NCBI GenBank assembly: GCA_027081565.1
Contig: JALWKG010000177.1
Location: forward strand, 1 to 16,839
Length of the DNA stretch: 16,839 nt
Direction of reading: 5' to 3'
Source: Helicobacteraceae bacterium
Lineage (GTDB): Bacteria > Campylobacterota > Campylobacteria > Campylobacterales > Sulfurimonadaceae
The notes under the pieces were generated by a model that worked only from the letters and a program-made list of their open reading frames with translations, was not told the DNA's origin and did not search any database. Positions 13,895 through 16,839 of the stretch are shown in pieces. Numbering within the stretch: position 1 is the first letter of the stretch; each line of letters opens with the position of its first letter. The translations under genes and the position numbers were made by a program.

Positions 13895-14797
13895 TTAAAT
13901 ATCTTGACCTTCGAGTAATGGTGTTGTCATCGGCATAACAAGCTTTATAGCTTTAGGAATGATTTCAAAACGTATATGACGGCTGCTGTAAGGTTCACCA
14001 TCGAGATTCGTCGGCATCTGTTCTTGTGTCTCACACTCTACCCATGGAGTCTTAAAGTACTTGACAAAGGTGCCCTCACTTCCCAGATTCGCCAGTTCCA
14101 AAAGGACTTGAGGTATATCTGTCAGCTCAAAGTCCTGGATAAAGATAACATCTAAAAGTCCATCATCAAGATAGGCATGAGGTGCAAGCACCTGCCCTCC
14201 CCCTGCCTGACGTCCATTACAGACAGCTGCCACCACAGAGTCACCCTCTACTTCAACATGTTCTGTCCAGATCTTGCCATGATAAGGTACAAAGTGAACC
14301 GCTTTCAAGACACCCGTGATTGTATACGCCCCACCTCCCAAAAAGTTTTTAAGTTCTATTGGTGTGTTGGCCGTAACTTCAGCTCCAAATCCAGCAGTAG
14401 CTACATTGATAAAGTAGCGATCATTTGCCTGAACGGCATCTATGGCATAACACTGACCTTTAATGGCCAACTCTAAGGAGTCCAAAGGTTCTTTGGGAAT
14501 ATGGCATGAGGTTGCAAGATCATTGGCCGTACCCAAAGGAAGGATCGCAAGTTCAGGACGCATGGACTCTGGTATTTTAAGTAAAGCATTTACGATCTCA
14601 TTGATCGTACCATCTCCACCACCAACAATAAGCCGTTTCACTTCATCAGCGACAGCTTCTTGAACGAAACGTGCAATATCACCGTACTCATAAGTAACAC
14701 GAACCTCAAGTGCAGTACCTTCACTGCGTATAGTCTCCACAGCTTCACGTATCTCTGGCTGTTGTGCTTTTTTACCATTTATTATCAATCGCATCAT
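13895..14797 (-). CDS. yegS: YegS-like lipid (diacylglycerol-type) kinase
   Basis: This is a DAGK-catalytic-family kinase; E. coli YegS phosphorylates phosphatidylglycerol in vitro and its natural role is unclear. The 300-residue length equals YegS. Motifs are GGGDGT at 59-64 (nucleotide-binding loop), ILPLGTANDLA at 85-95, NVATAGFGAEVT, the family's CNGRQAGGGQVLAP, DDGLLDV and a late NLDGEP. The whole chain follows remembered E. coli YegS closely, which is notable for a Campylobacterota genome. There are two start ATGs. The second (14794) sits five bases after AGGA and is better placed than the first (14797, two bases), so the protein probably starts MRLIING. It lies on the opposite strand between nirS and the heme d1 operon and has no evident link to denitrification. 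Confidence 0.93.
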   Translation of the reverse strand: MMRLIINGKKAQQPEIREAVETIRSEGTALEVRVTYEYGDIARFVQEAVADEVKRLIVGGGDGTINEIVNALLKIPESMRPELAILPLGTANDLATSCHIPKEPLDSLELAIKGQCYAIDAVQANDRYFINVATAGFGAEVTANTPIELKNFLGGGAYTITGVLKAVHFVPYHGKIWTEHVEVEGDSVVAAVCNGRQAGGGQVLAPHAYLDDGLLDVIFIQDFELTDIPQVLLELANLGSEGTFVKYFKTPWVECETQEQMPTNLDGEPYSSRHIRFEIIPKAIKLVMPMTTPLLEGQDI

Positions 14798-14831
14798 ATT
14801 CCTTTAATTACTATCTGTATTATGCTACAAC

Positions 14832-14837
14832 ATTATA
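14832..14837 (-). promoter_or_regulatory. Candidate -10 box of yegS
   Basis: The minus strand reads TATAAT, giving a start near 14825 and a leader of about 30 bases. No clear -35 box is seen. Confidence 0.5.
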
Positions 14838-15014
14838 AATCCTATCTTATTATTACACCACTTCTAAACACTAATCAAAATAAAGATAACGAAAATAAAA
14901 TATAGAAAAGACTACTTACACTCTTGTTAATCACATTCTAACTAACCTCTAAATTGTTAGTCTTTCATTGTCGGTATGCCAACAAGTCAATATTAGCTAT
15001 ATTTATACCATCAC

Positions 15015-15028
15015 TTGATGTTTATCAA
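15015..15028. promoter_or_regulatory. FNR-type site of the heme d1 operon
   Basis: TTGATGTTTATCAA is a second perfect TTGAT-N4-ATCAA palindrome. Its centre (15021.5) is 41.5 bases before a start at 15063 predicted from the -10 candidate TACCAT (15051-15056). The geometry is the same as at the nor operon, which supports control of both by the same activator. Confidence 0.85.
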
Positions 15029-15121
15029 TCCTTTATTTTCCTAAATGCCTTACCATACGCTTGTATAACCTGTTATCCAAAGTTCTCTTTGGGTACTATA
15101 TTCAAAACTATAAAAAGAAAA

Positions 15122-15433
15122 ATGATGAAATACTTACTCATTCTCTCTCTTGCTTTTTCTTCTTCCCTTCTCTCACAGGAGCTTACAGGGAAAAAAGTCT
15201 TTGAGACCTATTGTTGGGGCTGTCATCACCAGACAGCCGTTGCTTTTGGACCCCCTTTTAATGAGATCGCAGCCAAACGTACCAAACAGGAGATAGAGGC
15301 TTATGTCATCTCGCCTAAGTCTATGTACAAAGCTTTTGGTTATAGACGTACTGCCATGACACAATTTCATCTTAATGACAATGAGTTAGACCTCATCTCA
15401 GACTACATCCTTAGCTTTAAAGGTAAAAAATAA
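15122..15433 (+). CDS. Small periplasmic monoheme cytochrome c
   Basis: The 103-residue protein starts at one of two adjacent ATGs (15122 or 15125), chosen because a signal peptide (KYLLILSLAFSSSLLS) follows directly; the ribosome site (AAAGAAAA) is weak. The mature part of about 85 residues carries the heme site CWGCH at 31-35 and a probable Met ligand at 79 (RRTAMTQF). Length and order fit class I cytochromes c such as NirC or NirM (c551), which in Pseudomonas are encoded with nirS and supply electrons to NirS or assist heme d1 maturation. I cannot choose between them. An FNR-type site lies about 94 bases upstream. Its stop shares a base with the nirJ start (TAATG at 15431-15435), so the two are translated in a coupled way. 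Confidence 0.87.
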   Translation: MMKYLLILSLAFSSSLLSQELTGKKVFETYCWGCHHQTAVAFGPPFNEIAAKRTKQEIEAYVISPKSMYKAFGYRRTAMTQFHLNDNELDLISDYILSFKGKK

Positions 15434-16554
15434 TGTTTAGACTCACCAATCTCATCGCATCTGTCGCTGAGAACAAACCAGAGCGTATTTTAGATGGTGC
15501 CATCGCCATCTGGAACTTCACCAACCGCTGTAACCTCTCCTGTCTGCACTGTTACTCTAAGTCGACACTTGACGAGGTTGACACACTTACAACTGAACAG
15601 ATTAAAAAGACCATCTTGGAGATGAAGGCCAATGGCGTTAAATTCATCATCTTCTCAGGGGGTGAACCGCTGACTAGAAAAGATCTCTTTGAAATCGCAG
15701 ACTTCTGTAAAGAGAATGGCATAGTCACTTACCTCTCTAGCAACGGTCTTTACTTTACTAAAGGCAATGTACAGCGCATCGTTGACACCTTTAACTATGT
15801 CGGGATCAGCATTGATGGTGATGAACCTACCCATGACTACTTCCGTGGGCTTAAGGGTGCCTTTAAAGAAACACTAAAGGCCGTTAAACTTGCTAACTCT
15901 ACAGGTGCCAAAGTTGGCATCCGTTTTACCATGACCAAAGATACTATCAACTCTTTAGAGTACATCTTCGATCTGGTTGAAAAAGAGGACATCCCCAAGA
16001 TCTACATCTCCCACCTCGTCTACTCCGGTCGTGGACTTGACAACCTCAAGATGGACCTTACCAAAGAGCAGCGCCGTAAAGCGGTAGAGTTCATCTTGGA
16101 CAAGGCTTTTGAATACTATGAGACAGGCAGAGACATCGAGATCGTTACCGGTAATATGGAGATGGATGCCGTCATGTTCTTAGAGCGCTTCAGTGAAAAG
16201 TACCCTGAACTCAGAGAGACCATGCGCAAGCGTCTGGTCACTTGGGGTGGAAACAGTGCAGGACGTAAACTGCTCAACATCAACTCGGAGGGTGACGTTC
16301 GCCCTGACCCGTTCTTTCCACTGACCATAGGTAATATCATCAAACAAGACTTTGGTGAAGTATGGCAAGGAGGCGAACTGCTTGAGCAACTGCGCATCCA
16401 CCCTAGAAAACAGATTAGCGGTATCTGCGCGACCTGTGAGCAGATCGACATCTGTAACGGCGGTTCACGTGCACGTGCTTACGCGATTACTGGAGATCTT
16501 TGGAGTGAGGATCCATCATGTTATTTAACCCAAGAAGAGAGAAACAATGTTTAA
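15433..16554 (+). CDS. nirJ: Radical SAM enzyme of heme d1 biosynthesis
   Basis: NirJ removes two propionate side chains from 12,18-didecarboxysiroheme, installing the future keto groups of heme d1. The 373-residue protein has the radical SAM cluster motif C33-x3-C37-x2-C40 (CNLSCLHC), preceded by IWNFTNR as in Pseudomonas NirJ, the SAM-contacting SGGEP at 75-79, and GISIDG near 124-129. C-terminal cysteines C332, C335, C341 and C363 (CATCEQIDIC...DPSC) would bind a second [4Fe-4S] cluster, as known for NirJ. It starts at ATG 15433 within the stop of the cytochrome gene and its stop overlaps nirF by 8 bases. AhbC and AhbD of heme b synthesis are close relatives, but the context with nirF and nirS settles NirJ. 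Confidence 0.92.
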   Translation: MFRLTNLIASVAENKPERILDGAIAIWNFTNRCNLSCLHCYSKSTLDEVDTLTTEQIKKTILEMKANGVKFIIFSGGEPLTRKDLFEIADFCKENGIVTYLSSNGLYFTKGNVQRIVDTFNYVGISIDGDEPTHDYFRGLKGAFKETLKAVKLANSTGAKVGIRFTMTKDTINSLEYIFDLVEKEDIPKIYISHLVYSGRGLDNLKMDLTKEQRRKAVEFILDKAFEYYETGRDIEIVTGNMEMDAVMFLERFSEKYPELRETMRKRLVTWGGNSAGRKLLNINSEGDVRPDPFFPLTIGNIIKQDFGEVWQGGELLEQLRIHPRKQISGICATCEQIDICNGGSRARAYAITGDLWSEDPSCYLTQEERNNV

Positions 16555-16839
16555 AAAAATATTACTAACTGCCCTTATTACAAGTGTCTCATCTTTGACG
16601 CTTTCAGCACAGACTAGTACCCCAGCGCAAACTGCACTCAACACTAATGAAAAAGTTTTTGTTGTAGAAAGAGAAAGCAGTTCACTCGCCGTTATCGAGC
16701 ATGATCTGCCTAAAAGTCACATGACAGGTATGCACAACATGAACCATGGTGTAGTCAAGTTCGAAGGAAAAGATGGTTATGTCATCAGTCGTGATGGTTG
16801 GATCATGAAGTTTGACCCTGAAAAAGAGGTGAAGGTTAA
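16547..16839 (+). CDS. nirF: Heme d1 biosynthesis protein NirF, 5' part only
   Basis: The frame starts at ATG 16547, inside the nirJ end (AGAGAGAAACA just upstream), and is still open at the window end after 97 codons. The final TTAA is out of frame and is not a stop. The product has a signal peptide (MFKKILLTALITSVSSLTLSA) and then NEKVFVVERESSSLAVIEHD, which closely follows the NirF opening (FVVERxxGSVxVID), and DGYVISRDGWIMKFDP, the next propeller strand. NirF is a periplasmic heme d1-type propeller without heme c that acts late in heme d1 synthesis, on dihydro-heme d1. Between these strands is a Met/His-rich stretch (HMTGMHNMNH, 58-67). Full NirF is about 390 residues, so three quarters are missing. 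Confidence 0.85.
   Translation, partial: MFKKILLTALITSVSSLTLSAQTSTPAQTALNTNEKVFVVERESSSLAVIEHDLPKSHMTGMHNMNHGVVKFEGKDGYVISRDGWIMKFDPEKEVKV

Larger units (their letters stand above)
14798..15121. other. Intergenic region between yegS and the cytochrome c gene
   Basis: This 324-base AT-rich divergent region has no convincing gene. The frame of the cytochrome c gene stays open back to 14954, but that stretch has no ribosome site and would bury the signal peptide. It holds a likely yegS promoter (TATAAT on the minus strand, 14837-14832), a weak inverted repeat ACTAAC...GTTAGT near 14940-14961 and the FNR-type site with its promoter. Confidence 0.7.

Noticed and set aside
14954..15121. A 56-residue N-terminal extension of the small cytochrome c frame
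   Set aside because: It has no ribosome site, contains the FNR-type site and promoter and would bury an obvious signal peptide; the start at 15122 or 15125 is far better.
1..16839. CRISPR arrays, tRNA or rRNA genes, insertion sequences, prophage or restriction and defence genes
   Set aside because: I looked on both strands and saw no spaced direct repeats, cloverleaf genes, transposases or defence-type genes.

Overview
The window looks like chromosomal DNA of a Campylobacterota (epsilonproteobacterial) denitrifier, most like the sulfur-oxidising Sulfurovum/Sulfurimonas type. The evidence is the pyrH-rpoZ-spoT-tyrS-oxidoreductase gene order (which I recall from Campylobacter), AT-rich promoters with good -10 but poor -35 boxes, and a cytochrome cd1 denitrification cluster of the type found in vent and sediment relatives. 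I could not run any search, so family calls rest on motifs and remembered family sequences.

Left part (1-7654), all minus strand. A housekeeping block reads pyrH (UMP kinase), rpoZ (RNA polymerase omega), spoT (bifunctional ppGpp synthetase/hydrolase), tyrS (tyrosyl-tRNA synthetase) and a nitronate monooxygenase-like flavoprotein cut by the window start and coupled to tyrS by a TAATG overlap. pyrH and spoT each have a recognisable -10 element. Upstream of this block lies a siroheme nitrite/sulfite reductase followed by a small exported DUF302 protein whose start seems disturbed by a one-base shortfall in an A tract.

Middle (7655-9342). A divergent intergenic region leads to a plus-strand gene for a secreted Lys/Ala-rich coiled-coil protein with a C-terminal lipocalin-like domain and an internal 30-bp tandem repeat.

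Right part (9269-16839) is a denitrification island. A perfect FNR-type palindrome precedes a 108-aa three-helix membrane protein, norC, norB and a 50-aa single-helix protein, which together form a nitric oxide reductase operon. A 145-nt stretch with three strong hairpins then separates this from nirS (cytochrome cd1 nitrite reductase), which ends at a terminator. A yegS-like lipid kinase lies on the opposite strand. A second perfect FNR-type palindrome then precedes a small cytochrome c, nirJ (radical SAM enzyme of heme d1 synthesis) and nirF (heme d1 synthesis, cut by the window end). NirS reduces nitrite to NO, NorCB reduces NO to N2O, and the last operon makes the heme d1 that NirS needs. 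The matching FNR-type sites suggest that one oxygen- or NO-responsive CRP/FNR regulator turns both operons on.

The least explained parts are the two small membrane proteins flanking norCB, the extra domain in NorC, the hairpin-rich spacer before nirS and the Met/His-rich stretch in NirF.
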